A stretch of 64,000 bases of DNA from Corynebacterium kalinowskii (GTDB taxonomy: Bacteria; Actinomycetota; Actinomycetes; Mycobacteriales; Mycobacteriaceae), in contig NZ_CP046452.1 in the NCBI RefSeq assembly GCF_009734385.1, positions 1,054,001 through 1,118,000 of the forward strand. Direction: 5' to 3'. Shown piece by piece: positions 53,906 to 63,720 of the stretch (position 1 is the first letter of the stretch; each line of letters opens with the position of its first letter). The notes under the pieces are model-generated. The model was not told the origin of the DNA. It saw only the letters and a program-made list of their open reading frames with translations, and searched no databases. Position numbers and translations under genes: made by a program.

Positions 53906-54801
53906 TGCGTGAAGTTCTGCTCGTCCCGCACACCGGGCGCACCTCGAACTTGGAATCCGCCGCGGTTGCAGCTCGTCAGCTGCAAGACGCCGGCATTGCC
54001 GTGCGCTTGATGAGCGGCCCCAATGAAGACGCTATTAAGGGACATCCGGTGCTCTCCCAGTTCCCGCTCTTTGGGCACGTCGAGGCCGCCACCGCTGGTG
54101 TTGAGCTGGTGCTGGTGCTAGGCGGCGACGGTACATTCTTGCGTGCTGCCGACCTTGCACACAGCGCTGACCTGCCGGTCCTGGGCATCAACCTTGGGCA
54201 CATCGGTTTCCTCGCCGAATGGGAGGCGGACTCCATGGAGGAGGCCATCGCCCGGGTGATCGCTAAGGACTACCGCGTGGAAGACCGGATGACGCTCAAA
54301 GTGGTCATTCGCGACGAAGATCGCAACGTCCTCGCCCGTGGTTGGGCGCTGAACGAGGTCAGCGTGGAAAACCTCAACCGTCGGGGCGTCCTCGATGCCA
54401 CGCTGGAAGTGGATTCTCGCCCGGTGAGCAGCTTTGGCTGCGACGGCGTGCTAATCTCCACCCCGACTGGTTCGACCGCCTACGCTTTTTCCGCGGGTGG
54501 TCCGGTGCTGTGGCCCGAACTTGACGCGATCCTGGTGGTCCCCAACAACGCCCACGCGCTCTTTGCCAAGCCCCTCGTGGTCAGTCCACACTCTCGGGTG
54601 GCGGTGGAGTCCCATAATGCCCCGGCTGTCGCCATCATGGACGGGTTCCGTACCTGCGACCTGCCACCAGGCGCGCGCGTCGAGGTACTTCGTGGCGACC
54701 GTCCCGTGCGTTGGGTGCGCCTAGATAATCTGCCTTTCACCGACCGCCTCGTGCGCAAGTTCCGCCTGCCTGTCGACGGCTGGCGCGGCCCAGCCGCCTG
54801 A
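53905..54801 (+). CDS. nadK: NAD kinase
   Basis: NadK phosphorylates NAD+ to NADP+ using ATP or polyphosphate (the actinobacterial ppnK type). Seen: the GGDGTFLRAA motif (about residue 73), LGINLGHIGFLAEWE, and STPTGSTAYAFSAGGPVLWP (about 186), the conserved Gly/Thr-rich loop. Length 298. Start shares a base with the tlyA stop. Confidence 0.95.
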   Translation: MREVLLVPHTGRTSNLESAAVAARQLQDAGIAVRLMSGPNEDAIKGHPVLSQFPLFGHVEAATAGVELVLVLGGDGTFLRAADLAHSADLPVLGINLGHIGFLAEWEADSMEEAIARVIAKDYRVEDRMTLKVVIRDEDRNVLARGWALNEVSVENLNRRGVLDATLEVDSRPVSSFGCDGVLISTPTGSTAYAFSAGGPVLWPELDAILVVPNNAHALFAKPLVVSPHSRVAVESHNAPAVAIMDGFRTCDLPPGARVEVLRGDRPVRWVRLDNLPFTDRLVRKFRLPVDGWRGPAA

Positions 54802-54826
54802 CCGTGTTGGGCTAAGGTAGGAGACT

Positions 54827-56542
54827 ATGCTCGGAGACATTGCAATCGAGAACTTAGGCGTGATTTCGTCCACCTCGCTTGAGTTTTCCCCAGGACTCAC
54901 CGTCCTCACCGGCGAGACGGGTGCTGGCAAGACGATGGTCGTGACCGGTCTGCGACTGCTCAGCGGCGCCCGAGCCGATGCCTCCCGCGTGCGAACGGGC
55001 TCTGATCAAGCAGTGGTCGAGGGACGATTCTATGTCGACGATCTCAGCGAGTCTGCGCGCGCGACGATGGACGCAATTCTGTCCGAAACAGGTGCGCGTT
55101 CAGATGAAAATGGGGAAGTGATCGCCACTCGCGTGGTCAATTCCACGGGCCGGTCCAAGGCTCACCTCGGGGGACGTTCCGTCCCGGCTGCGACCTTGGG
55201 CGAGTTCTCCGCCGAAGTGCTCACCATTCACGGCCAAAACGACCAACTGAGGTTGCTCAGTCCGGTGGCTCAGTTGGAGGCATTGGACCGAGCAGAACCG
55301 AAAATCGCTGGACTACTTGCGTCTTATTCCGAAGCTTTCAAGACGTGGCGCGCGTTGGCCCGCGACTTCAAACAGCGCACGGAAAAACGCCGTGAACTGG
55401 CCCAAGAGATTGATCGCCTGAAGTTTGCGCTGGATGAAATCGACGCCATCGCTCCCGAGGCGGGGGAAGACGAAGAGCTCGTTCAGCTCATTCGCCGTCT
55501 CCAGGATGTAGATAGTCTGCGAGATCAGGCGCAGTCGGGCCTTTCCGCGATCGACGGCCTCGAAGATAGCGACACACAGGGTGCTATCGATCTCGTGGGA
55601 ACAGCCGAGCACGCACTCACTGGGTCTGACGATCCCGCATTGGCGGAGCTAGGGCAGCGCCTGAGCGCGATTACAAGCGAGCTCAGCGACATCTCCCGCG
55701 AACTCAGCAGCTACCTTGAGGGGCTGCCCGCCGATCCGGCTGCGCTTGAGTCGAGTTTGCAACGCCAGCAGGAACTCAAGTCGCTGACCAGAAAGTACGC
55801 CCCGGATATCGCCGGTGTGTTGTCCTGGCGCGACAAAGCTGCCGCCAAATTGCTCAGCATTGATGTGTCCTCGGAGGCACTGGACAAGCTGAAGGCGGAG
55901 GTAGACCAGGCCAAGAAAACCATGCTGACCGCCGGTGCGCGTTTAACTAAAGCCCGCGCGAATGCAGCCAAGGATCTTGCTAAGCAGGTGACCACTGAAA
56001 TCCAAGGCTTATCAATGCCAAAGGCACGGTTCGAGGTTTCCCTGAACCCTGTGAAGCCGAGTATCACAGGCATGGATGAGGTCGAGTTTCGGCTGGCAGG
56101 CGCCCCGGAGCTGGAGGCTCGGCCACTGGCGACCTCCGCCTCTGGCGGTGAGTTGTCCCGCGTGATGCTAGCCCTGGAAGTCATCCTCTCCGCGGGTACG
56201 AGTGGTGGCACGCTGGTCTTTGACGAAGTCGATGCCGGCGTTGGTGGCAGGGCTGCCGTTGAAATCGGGCGTCGCCTAGCCCGGCTGTCACAACGCGCAC
56301 AGGTGATCGTCGTGACGCACCTGCCACAGGTGGCGGCCTACGCGGACACCCACCTCCACGTATCCAAAGAGGTCACCGATGCCACGCAGCGCTCCGGGGT
56401 GGAAACCCTCAAGGGGGATCGGCGCGTCGAGGAGCTCGCGCGCATGCTCGCGGGCCTAGATGACACCGATACCGGCCGCGCTCACGCCCAGGAGCTGCTG
56501 GAGCGGGCGAGCGCAGAGCGAAAGTCTATGGGGCAAAAATAA
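54827..56542 (+). CDS. recN: DNA repair protein RecN
   Basis: RecN is an SMC-like ATPase that acts in double-strand break repair. The N-terminal Walker A LTGETGAGKTMVVTG, two coiled coils (about 160-230 and 300-380), the ABC signature ATSASGGELSRVMLAL (about 432) and Walker B GTLVFDEVDAGVGG are intact. Length 571. GTAGGAG precedes the ATG by a few bases. It follows nadK by 25 bases; no LexA-type operator was seen in that gap. Confidence 0.95.
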   Translation: MLGDIAIENLGVISSTSLEFSPGLTVLTGETGAGKTMVVTGLRLLSGARADASRVRTGSDQAVVEGRFYVDDLSESARATMDAILSETGARSDENGEVIATRVVNSTGRSKAHLGGRSVPAATLGEFSAEVLTIHGQNDQLRLLSPVAQLEALDRAEPKIAGLLASYSEAFKTWRALARDFKQRTEKRRELAQEIDRLKFALDEIDAIAPEAGEDEELVQLIRRLQDVDSLRDQAQSGLSAIDGLEDSDTQGAIDLVGTAEHALTGSDDPALAELGQRLSAITSELSDISRELSSYLEGLPADPAALESSLQRQQELKSLTRKYAPDIAGVLSWRDKAAAKLLSIDVSSEALDKLKAEVDQAKKTMLTAGARLTKARANAAKDLAKQVTTEIQGLSMPKARFEVSLNPVKPSITGMDEVEFRLAGAPELEARPLATSASGGELSRVMLALEVILSAGTSGGTLVFDEVDAGVGGRAAVEIGRRLARLSQRAQVIVVTHLPQVAAYADTHLHVSKEVTDATQRSGVETLKGDRRVEELARMLAGLDDTDTGRAHAQELLERASAERKSMGQK

Positions 56543-56600
56543 TCGGCTCTCCCCGCGCGCCTGACCCAGCTCCAAGCGAGTTGCCACCACAATGGTGCGC

Positions 56601-57788
56601 ATGAGTCTGTTTTCTCGCAACTCCGATCTGCCGGGCCTGACCGCCACGCTCCGCGACCTTTCCCTGGGTGCGAAGCGCGCAAAGAAGCTGAGCCAGGGCG
56701 ACATCGCGTTGGTCGATGCGCCGGACATGGGCCGGGCATTTGCGCAGCAACTCGCTGACGCGCAGCCCGCCGCCGTCATCAACATGGCCCAGTTCACCAC
56801 GGGCGCCATGCCGAATGTTGGCCCACAGATCCTCCTCGACGCCGGGGTCACCCTGGTCGAGGGCGTCGGCGAAAGCATCCGCGACCACGCCAAGGACGGC
56901 AAGAAGGTCCGCCTGACTGAGGATGGCCAGTTGTTCCTCGGTGAGCGCAGCATCGCCTCCGGCGCCGTCGTCACGCCCGAGTCCGCAGAGGCATCGTTCA
57001 CCGACGCGCAGCAGACCTTGGTGGACCACATGGAGGCCTTCTTCGGCAACACCATCCAGTTCCTGCATTCCGAATCGCCCCTGCTTATCGACGGCCTCGG
57101 CATCCCCGACACCGGCGTCAACTTTGCCGATCGCAAGGTGCTCGTGCTCAGCCCAGGCCAGGGCCACCGCGATCAGCTGAAGCGACTCCGCAATTTCATC
57201 CGCGAATACGAACCAGTGTTGATCGGCGTGGATGGCGCGGCAGATACCTTGGTGGAGTCCGGTTACACGCCAGACCTCATCGTGGGCGATCCGTCCAACA
57301 TCGGCAATGATGCGCTCCGTTCGGGCGCGAAGGTAGTGCTTCCGGCGGGCCCAGACGGGCATGCCCCAGGTTTGGAGCGCATCCAGGATCTTGGCATCGG
57401 CGCGATGACCTTCCCAGCGGCATCCGACTCGGCCACCGACCTTGCGCTGCTGCTGGCTGACTACCACCAGGCCTCCACGATCGTGGCCGCGGGTTCCAAG
57501 CTGGACCTGAGCGAGATTTTCGCCGGCGCTTCCTACGCAACGCCATCTGCGCTGCTCACCCGCACCAAGCTCGGCAGCAAGCTTATCGACGGCGATACCG
57601 TGGCCAACCTCTACACCGTCAACCGCAGTGGCGGTGCCAGCGGTTGGATCTGGGCACTGCTCGGCATCCTGGTAGCGATCGCTGTCATCCTCGCCATCGC
57701 GGGACTGAGTGGCAACGGCGCATTCGTGGACAACCTCATCGACACTTGGAACAACATTGCGGTGGAGTTCCAAGGGCTGTTTAAGTAG
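56601..57788 (+). CDS. steA: Cell-division-linked membrane protein SteA
   Basis: The 395-residue protein has a thiamine-pyrophosphokinase-like catalytic fold (TPDLIVGDPSN around residue 224, GVDGAADTLVESGYTP before it) and a single C-terminal membrane helix (about 355-372, WALLGILVAIAVILAIAG). In C. glutamicum SteA and SteB form a complex needed for normal septum splitting and link to the RipA cell-wall hydrolase. I chose ATG 56601 (MSLFSRNSDLPG) over the GTG/ATG at 56592. steB follows 16 bases on. Confidence 0.9.
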   Translation: MSLFSRNSDLPGLTATLRDLSLGAKRAKKLSQGDIALVDAPDMGRAFAQQLADAQPAAVINMAQFTTGAMPNVGPQILLDAGVTLVEGVGESIRDHAKDGKKVRLTEDGQLFLGERSIASGAVVTPESAEASFTDAQQTLVDHMEAFFGNTIQFLHSESPLLIDGLGIPDTGVNFADRKVLVLSPGQGHRDQLKRLRNFIREYEPVLIGVDGAADTLVESGYTPDLIVGDPSNIGNDALRSGAKVVLPAGPDGHAPGLERIQDLGIGAMTFPAASDSATDLALLLADYHQASTIVAAGSKLDLSEIFAGASYATPSALLTRTKLGSKLIDGDTVANLYTVNRSGGASGWIWALLGILVAIAVILAIAGLSGNGAFVDNLIDTWNNIAVEFQGLFK

Positions 57789-57804
57789 CGGCAGGAGAAG
57801 CTAA

Positions 57805-58749
57805 ATGGCTAAGAAGAAGCGTCCAACTGGCACCGCTATCGCAGGTCTAGCATTCGGTATCGCACTGGGCACCGCTTTTGGTACCTATGTTTTGTCCCCG
57901 AACCTGCCAGGCGGGGCCAACGAGGAAAGCCACAAGGCTGTGGCTGAACTAGCTGAGGCCAAGTCCGAGGCCGCGATCAATGATGCCCAAGCCAGCGCGG
58001 CTGATTCCTACATTGCCGCTACAGCGGGTGACACTGTTTCGAATGCACTCAAAGATCGTCCGGTACTGATTTTCCGTACTGCGGATGCCAACGAGGACGA
58101 TGTGAAGGCAGTGACCGAGCTGCGCACCAAGTCGGGTGCGAAGGATGCGGGCACTATCACGCTGACCGAGAAGTTCTTCTCCATGGACGGCGCCGATCCG
58201 CTCAAGTCTATCGTGGCTAACACGTTGCCTGCGGGCGCGCAGCTGTCTACCACCCAGCTTGACCCGGGCACTCACGCCGGCGAAGCCTTGGGCGCGGCGC
58301 TGCTGCTCAACAAGGACAACGGCGAGCCACTGGCCAGCACCGAAGACCGTGCACTGCTGCTTAAGGCGCTACGCGATGGCGGCTACATCAATTACCCAGA
58401 TGGCACCGTCCTGCCAGCTCAGCTGGTTATCGTTATTACCGGCGACTCGGACGGCGTGGGCGATAAGAACTTCGCTGCCGTCCACCAAGCTACGTTTGCC
58501 AAGGCCCTGGATAAGAAGGCCAACGGGGTGGTCGTGGCAGGTCGCGTGAACACCGCCGCAGAAAACGGCGTGATTGGTCAGTTGCGCAAGGACGCTCAGT
58601 CTGGCGTTTCTACCGTGGATTCGGTGGACCGCGCTTTCGGCCAGATTGCCACTATCTTGGCCGGCCGGGAGCAGTTGGAGAACAAGCAGGGCGACTACGG
58701 CACCGCCAACGATGTCGACGCTGTCTCCCCAGGTAAGCCAAAGGACTAG
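57805..58749 (+). CDS. steB: SteB / MctB-type membrane protein
   Basis: A 314-residue protein with one N-terminal membrane helix (about 10-31, AIAGLAFGIALGTAFGTYVLS) and a large outer domain with short coiled coil (ELAEAKSEAAINDAQ) after it. It matches the copper-transporter MctB family by layout; in corynebacteria the gene next to steA is steB. The outer domain is thought to bind the RipA coiled coil. AGGAGA lies before the ATG. Confidence 0.88.
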   Translation: MAKKKRPTGTAIAGLAFGIALGTAFGTYVLSPNLPGGANEESHKAVAELAEAKSEAAINDAQASAADSYIAATAGDTVSNALKDRPVLIFRTADANEDDVKAVTELRTKSGAKDAGTITLTEKFFSMDGADPLKSIVANTLPAGAQLSTTQLDPGTHAGEALGAALLLNKDNGEPLASTEDRALLLKALRDGGYINYPDGTVLPAQLVIVITGDSDGVGDKNFAAVHQATFAKALDKKANGVVVAGRVNTAAENGVIGQLRKDAQSGVSTVDSVDRAFGQIATILAGREQLENKQGDYGTANDVDAVSPGKPKD

Positions 58750-58754
58750 TCGCC

Positions 58755-59396
58755 ATGCACAACTTTGAGGTTCGTTCGTCGGAGTTGCTGCTGGATTCTC
58801 CGATTATCGCGGTGCGTCGCGACGCGGTAGTCATGCCAGGTGGCGAGGTGGCGAACCGGGAGATCGTCGAGCACTTCGGCGCCGTCGCGATCTTCGCCTT
58901 CGACGGCGAGAAGATCCCACTGGTGCGCCAGTACCGTCATTGCGTGAAGCAGCGTCTGTGGGAGCTGCCTGCCGGCATTCTCGATGTCGCGGACGAGGAT
59001 CCTTTAGAGTGTGCCAAGCGTGAGCTGCAGGAAGAGACTGGACTGGCGGCCACCAACTGGTCCCTTATTGTAGACCTAGTCAGCAGTCCCGGCTTTTGCG
59101 AAGAATCCATTCGAGTATTCCTCGCTACCGACCTGTCCGAGGTTGAGCGCCCGGAGCCGGAGCACGAAGAGGCCGACATGCAGCTGGAATGGTTCACTTT
59201 GCAGGAGGCCGTGGACATGGTGCTGCGCGGAGAGATCGTCAACGGCATTGCCATCGCCGCGATCATGACCGGCGCTAGGCTCATCGAATCCGGGAATACC
59301 GGACGCTCCACCGATGAGCCGTTCGAGCTGCGCCCGACGTCGATGGCCGAGCGGCGCAAAGCTGCCGGCCTGCACGCCGACATGAAACGTCTATGA
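58755..59396 (+). CDS. Nudix hydrolase, ADP-ribose pyrophosphatase type
   Basis: The 213-residue protein has the Nudix box [11 protein letters not shown] with [12 protein letters not shown] (about residues 75-98). The pair ahead, LVRQYRH ... LWELPAG, is typical of ADP-ribose pyrophosphatases, which cleave ADP-ribose to AMP and ribose 5-phosphate. Its place between steB and xerD equals that of an ADPRase in M. tuberculosis (Rv1700). It ends in an ATGA overlap with xerD. Substrate is inferred. Confidence 0.9.
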   Translation: MHNFEVRSSELLLDSPIIAVRRDAVVMPGGEVANREIVEHFGAVAIFAFDGEKIPLVRQYRHCVKQRLWELPAGILDVADEDPLECAKRELQEETGLAATNWSLIVDLVSSPGFCEESIRVFLATDLSEVERPEPEHEEADMQLEWFTLQEAVDMVLRGEIVNGIAIAAIMTGARLIESGNTGRSTDEPFELRPTSMAERRKAAGLHADMKRL

Positions 59397-60310
59397 GTTC
59401 TTCCGCACGCGAGATAGCCGAGGAATGGCTCAGCCACCTCGCTGTGGAACGCGGGGCTTCGCCCAACACTCTTTCCAACTACCGACGCGACCTCGAGCGA
59501 TACCTAACGTGGCTCGAGTCCATTGGCGTCTCTGACCTATCTGCAGTGACCTCTAACCAGTTGGAGGAGTATGTCGCTGACCTGCGGCGCGGGGATCCGT
59601 CGACGGGAAGGCGGCCGCTCGCGGCGTCGTCAAGCGCGCGTGCCCTCGTCGTGGCCCGCGGTTTGCACAAGTTCGCGGTGGCGGAAGGGACGCTGGCGGT
59701 GGATGTGGCGGCGTCGGTCTCGCCACCCGCAGCGGCCCAGCACCTGCCGGACACGCTCAGCATTGCCGAAGTGAGCGGGCTTATCGACGCCACCAGCACC
59801 GACACCCCCATTGGTCTGCGCGATAAGGCTCTGCTCGAATTGCTGTACGGCACAGGTGCCCGGATTTCGGAGGTGACTGGGCTGACTGTTGACGCAGTGC
59901 ACGCCACCGAGGGGATGCTGACGGTGACGGGCAAGGGGGATAAGCAACGGTTGGTGCCGCTGGGGTCGATGGCTCGCAAGGCGGTGTCCGACTATTTGGT
60001 CCGGGGGAGGCCGGCGCTGTCTAAGGGGAAGACCCATGCGCTGCTGCTCAATAAGCGGGGCGGTCCGCTGTCTCGGCAAAGTGCGTGGGGGATTATCAAG
60101 GATGCCGCGGCTCGGGCGGGGATTGAGAAAGACATTTCGCCGCACACGCTGCGGCACTCGTTTGCGACTCACTTGCTTGAGGGCGGGGCGGACATTCGTG
60201 TGGTTCAGGAGCTGCTGGGGCATTCCTCGGTGACCACGACGCAGATTTACACCCATGTGACGGCGACGAATCTACGCGATGTGTGGCGGCAGTCGCACCC
60301 ACGTGCTTGA
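59393..60310 (+). CDS. xerD: Site-specific tyrosine recombinase XerD
   Basis: XerD with XerC resolves chromosome dimers at dif. The SAM-like N-terminal domain (about 5-95) and catalytic domain are present with the set R (ARISEVTGL, about 154), K, HxxR ([12 protein letters not shown], about 250), H and the nucleophile Tyr in TTQIYTHV (about 285). Length 305 is that of XerD. Some GGGG-rich codon use near 59930-60170 differs from the flanks but the frame is intact. Confidence 0.93.
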   Translation: MSSSAREIAEEWLSHLAVERGASPNTLSNYRRDLERYLTWLESIGVSDLSAVTSNQLEEYVADLRRGDPSTGRRPLAASSSARALVVARGLHKFAVAEGTLAVDVAASVSPPAAAQHLPDTLSIAEVSGLIDATSTDTPIGLRDKALLELLYGTGARISEVTGLTVDAVHATEGMLTVTGKGDKQRLVPLGSMARKAVSDYLVRGRPALSKGKTHALLLNKRGGPLSRQSAWGIIKDAAARAGIEKDISPHTLRHSFATHLLEGGADIRVVQELLGHSSVTTTQIYTHVTATNLRDVWRQSHPRA

Positions 60311-60412
60311 TAGCGGACTGCGAGCTTCGCGGTCCCAGTCAAGGGTGGGTGCTATACTCGGCGCGACGCGCGCTCAATACTGCCGTTTGGGATGCGGGGA
60401 ATGTATCCTGGT

Positions 60413-60430
60413 AATCACAAGTATGTGATT
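60413..60430. promoter_or_regulatory. Palindrome upstream of parA
   Basis: AATCACA (60413-60419) and TGTGATT (60424-60430) are inverse copies around AGTA, within the 174-base gap before parA. The half sites point the opposite way to a GlxR/CRP site, so another regulator or no function is possible. TATACT at 60353-60358 is a candidate -10 upstream of it. Confidence 0.45.
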
Positions 60431-60484
60431 TGTCGTGCAATGCAGTCGGCACCAACGGAAAAGTTAAGGAAGAAGGGTTGATTC

Positions 60485-61372
60485 ATGGCGAACTCGAAGC
60501 AGGGTGGGACGTCCGCGCTGTTCGACGCCTCAGGGCCGGAGCTTGGCCTCACCGGGCGCCCGATCCGCGAACTTCCTGAACCAGCCCCGCTGGACACCCA
60601 TGGTCCGGCAACTATCGTGGCGATGTGTAACCAAAAGGGTGGGGTGGGCAAGACGACGTCCACTATCAACCTAGGCGCCTGCCTCGCTGAGCTGGGTCGC
60701 AAGGTGCTGCTCGTAGACCTTGACCCGCAGGGTGCGCTTTCCGCGGGCCTGGGGGTGCGACACGACGAGCTCGATCTGACGATTTACAATTTGCTCGTCG
60801 ATCACCACACCTCCATCTTCCACGCCATTCACAAGACAAACGTTTCTGGACTCGACTTGGTCCCGGCGAACATCGACCTCTCGGCAGCCGAGATCCAGCT
60901 GGTGAACGAAGTTGGCCGCGAGCAGACGCTGGCCCGCGTACTGCGCCCAGTGATGAAAGACTATGACTTCATTATCTTGGATTGTCAGCCATCCCTCGGC
61001 TTGCTCACCGTCAACGCGCTCGCTTGTGCCCACGGCGTGATCATCCCGATGGAGTGCGAGTACTTCTCCCTCCGCGGACTTGCTCTGCTCACGGACACCG
61101 TGGAGAAGGTGCGCGATCGTCTCAACTTCGACCTCGACGTGCTCGGCATTCTGGTGACCATGTTTGATCGCCGCACCTCGCACGCCCGCGAAGTGATGAA
61201 CCGCGTGGTGGAAGTTTTTGGTGACCAGGTCTTTGACACCGTCATCACCCGCACCGTGCGTTTCCCCGAAACCTCTGTCGCGGGCGAGCCAATCATTTCT
61301 TGGGCACCGAAGTCTCAGGGCGCTGAGCAGTACCGCAACCTAGCCCGCGAAGTCATTGAGCGTACGGCCTAG
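60485..61372 (+). CDS. ParA-family ATPase, PldP type
   Basis: The 295-residue protein has the deviant Walker A NQKGGVGKTTSTINLG (about 42-57), the switch I DLDPQGALSAGLG and Walker B FIILDCQPSLGLLTVNAL of ParA/Soj ATPases. It lies next to scpA rather than parB, in the position of the second ParA-like protein of actinobacteria, named PldP in C. glutamicum and tied to placing of the division septum. A parB partner is not in the window. The scpA frame overlaps its end by 17 bases. Confidence 0.9.
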   Translation: MANSKQGGTSALFDASGPELGLTGRPIRELPEPAPLDTHGPATIVAMCNQKGGVGKTTSTINLGACLAELGRKVLLVDLDPQGALSAGLGVRHDELDLTIYNLLVDHHTSIFHAIHKTNVSGLDLVPANIDLSAAEIQLVNEVGREQTLARVLRPVMKDYDFIILDCQPSLGLLTVNALACAHGVIIPMECEYFSLRGLALLTDTVEKVRDRLNFDLDVLGILVTMFDRRTSHAREVMNRVVEVFGDQVFDTVITRTVRFPETSVAGEPIISWAPKSQGAEQYRNLAREVIERTA

Positions 61373-62198
61373 GCTTTCGCCTCCGCTTCCCGACGGCGCA
61401 GCGGAGCAACCAGAAATCACGGGCTTTCAGGTTGCCCTGAAAAACTTTGAGGGTCCTTTTGACCTGCTCTTGCAGCTGATTTCAGTGAAGAAACTCGACG
61501 TCACCGAGGTGGCGCTGTCTCAAGTGACCGATGAGTTCATCGCTTACACTCGGGCCTTGGGGGAGACCGCGGACCTCGACGAAGTCACAGAGTTCCTGCT
61601 GGTCGCCTCCACTTTGCTAGACCTCAAGGCAGCTCGCCTCATCCCGCGTGGCGAAGTGGAGGATCAGGAAGATCTCGCGCTGCTGGAGACCCGCGACCTG
61701 CTCTTTGCCCGCCTGCTGCAATACAAGGCGTACAAGCAGGTGGCGGACATGTTGGCCGAGTGGCAGCGCCGCGCGCAACGACGCTACCCACGCGAAGTCT
61801 CGCTGGAGCCCCAGTTTGTGGACCTGCTGCCACCGGTGACCATCGGAAAGTCTCTGGCCCAGTTCGCCGAGATCGCTGCAGGTGCCTTCCGCCCCAAAGC
61901 CCCGGAGCTCGTGGGTACCGACCATATCCACCAGGTGGCGGTATCCGTACCGGAGCAGGCCGGAAAAGTGCTGGATACCCTGAGACTTGCGGGCAAGGAC
62001 ACCTGGCTCACCTTCGCCACGCTCACCCGCGACTGCACCCTCACCATGGAAAAGATCGGCCGATTTCTCGCCCTGCTCGAGCTGTACAAAGCACGCGCCA
62101 TCGGAGTGGAACAGGAAGAATCACTCGGCGAACTACGCGTGGCGTGGACCGGCATCGATGTCGACCCCGCCGTGGTCGCCGCGGCGAATTGGGAGTAA
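61356..62198 (+). CDS. scpA: Segregation and condensation protein A (kleisin)
   Basis: ScpA joins SMC and ScpB in the condensin complex. Seen: the N-terminal FEGPFDLLLQLISVKKLDV and VTEFLLVASTLLDLKA (SMC neck binding) and the C-terminal winged helix LTMEKIGRFLALLELYKARA. Length 280. The frame overlaps parA by 17 bases; TTG 61356 is the only start before the conserved region, so a rare TTG start coupled to parA is likely. scpB, which normally follows, is separated by 0.95 kb here. Confidence 0.92.
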   Translation: MSVRPRLSPPLPDGAAEQPEITGFQVALKNFEGPFDLLLQLISVKKLDVTEVALSQVTDEFIAYTRALGETADLDEVTEFLLVASTLLDLKAARLIPRGEVEDQEDLALLETRDLLFARLLQYKAYKQVADMLAEWQRRAQRRYPREVSLEPQFVDLLPPVTIGKSLAQFAEIAAGAFRPKAPELVGTDHIHQVAVSVPEQAGKVLDTLRLAGKDTWLTFATLTRDCTLTMEKIGRFLALLELYKARAIGVEQEESLGELRVAWTGIDVDPAVVAAANWE

Positions 62199-62452
62199 AG
62201 ACTGGCGGATGCGTTTTGTTTGCACCTTGCGCCTTTGATCATCTTGCTAGTAGCTCACTAATCAAGCGAACGAATTGTGACTTAATTTCGAGTCAGCTCA
62301 GCCGCAGCTCGTATTTTCCTCAACGATGAGTATCCCATTTAGCAAGCAAAACCATTCTTGCAAATGCATACCAGCGTTTCCATGGATCCCATTAGAGTTC
62401 TTATCGAACGAGAATAGATTGGATTAGATCTTTTCGTGCCAGCTGAGTTCTA

Positions 62453-62962
62453 TCATTTAAAGGTTGAATCACAATGAAGAAACTCATCTTTACTTACGAT
62501 CTTGTCTTTTCCAATTACCAGCTGACCCGGCTGCAGGCGACCTATGCTGTCACCAGTTGTCTCTGTATCGTAACTAATTGCGTCATGGCCGACTGCCTCA
62601 GCGCGGATACGGAGAGTTCTGGACCCAGATTCTGGAAGCACTTTCGGTGTCCCAGCCCAGTCTCCATTCAAGGAATTTGGGTCAAGAGTAAACGGTTCAG
62701 GATGCGATTTCGAAGATTCGGCAGCAAAGAAGAAGTTCTTCGGAGTGCTTTCTCCCATTTCTTCTTGCAACGCGTAAACGGTAACTCGGTTAATTGGGAG
62801 ACCACACGGGTTGAAGGAGAGGAGTACTTGACCAGATTCATCCTTAGTGACGGCGACTTTTCCCACAAACTGTGTGTCTATGGCATTGCCGCACGCTACC
62901 AAAAGTACAGTCGACGCCAATGCAAATCCGAGAGTTTCGAGTTTTTTTAAGTAGCGTGTCAT
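62453..62962 (-). CDS. Unrecognised lipoprotein inserted between scpA and scpB
   Basis: A 169-residue protein on the opposite strand, with a lipoprotein signal ending LVAC (Cys at residue 24). The mature part has no domain I know; it contains a Cys pair (FNPCGLP and FLHCDST) that could form a disulfide. Start ATG 62962 has AAAGGA about 6 bases upstream; a longer frame to 63022 is unlikely. The surrounding 62200-63130 is richer in A+T than the flanking genes. The 254 bases between scpA and its stop hold no gene I can support. Confidence 0.75.
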   Translation of the reverse strand: MTRYLKKLETLGFALASTVLLVACGNAIDTQFVGKVAVTKDESGQVLLSFNPCGLPINRVTVYALQEEMGESTPKNFFFAAESSKSHPEPFTLDPNSLNGDWAGTPKVLPESGSRTLRIRAEAVGHDAISYDTETTGDSIGRLQPGQLVIGKDKIVSKDEFLHCDSTFK

Positions 62963-63143
62963 TGCTTGTCCTTTAAAGGAGATGGGCTCGAAGTTGGCAG
63001 TGGGATAACTGTTGCCTGGCAATGACTTTAAAGTATTGTGGAAAAAACTTTTTTTGATGTGGTGAAGTTGAATGCTCCAACAGGCTCGTTCGCCGGTTGA
63101 CCGCGTGCAATAACTCAGGAGAGGCTGGGTAAACTTAACGCCT

Positions 63144-63689
63144 ATGACCCTCCCCGCGATTTCCCAGCTCCGCTCTCAACTGGAGTCGATGCTCCTGGTT
63201 GTTGATTCTCCGATTACTACTTCGGTGTTGGCCAAGGTTCTTGAACAGGACGAGGCTTCTGTCAAAACAATCCTGCAGCAGTGGCAAAGTGAACTCGACG
63301 AGCGGGCCAGCGGCATTGAGCTGCGGGAATCGCCGGAGGGGTGGCGCTTGTACACCAGGAAAGAAAACGCTGGGGTCGTCGAAAAGCTCGTGCTCGATGG
63401 CAGCCAGACGAAGCTCTCGCGCGCGGCCCTGGAGACGCTCGCGGTGGTGGCATATCGCCAGCCCGTCACCCGTGCGCAGGTCGCGGCGGTGCGCGGTGTG
63501 AACGTGGATGGCGTGATGCGCACGCTGGAGCTGCGCGGGCTGATTCGTGAGGTGGAATCCGAGGGGCTGGCGAACCAGTACGAAACCACCGAGCTGTTCT
63601 TGGAGCTCATGGGCATCGATTCGCTGTCCAGGCTGCCAGATTTGGCCCCGCTGCTGCCCGATGTGGATTCTATCGACGAGGAATACTAG
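63144..63689 (+). CDS. scpB: Segregation and condensation protein B
   Basis: ScpB is the dimeric winged-helix partner of ScpA in SMC condensin. The 181-residue protein shows [40 protein letters not shown] and the second winged helix [26 protein letters not shown] at 63130-63135 with the ATG 8 bases on suggests its own promoter and a leaderless mRNA, consistent with the operon having been split from scpA. Confidence 0.94.
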   Translation: MTLPAISQLRSQLESMLLVVDSPITTSVLAKVLEQDEASVKTILQQWQSELDERASGIELRESPEGWRLYTRKENAGVVEKLVLDGSQTKLSRAALETLAVVAYRQPVTRAQVAAVRGVNVDGVMRTLELRGLIREVESEGLANQYETTELFLELMGIDSLSRLPDLAPLLPDVDSIDEEY

Positions 63690-63691
63690 AC

Positions 63692-63706
63692 TTGAACACC
63701 GTTCAA
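63692..63706. promoter_or_regulatory. BioQ-type operator before bioA
   Basis: TTGAAC (63692-63697) and GTTCAA (63701-63706) form a palindrome around ACC. The corynebacterial biotin regulator BioQ is reported to bind TGAAC-N3-GTTAC-like sites before bio genes. The element sits 15 bases before the bioA ATG, where a repressor would block the start of transcription. Confidence 0.7.
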
Positions 63707-63720
63707 TGAACGGAGTTCTC

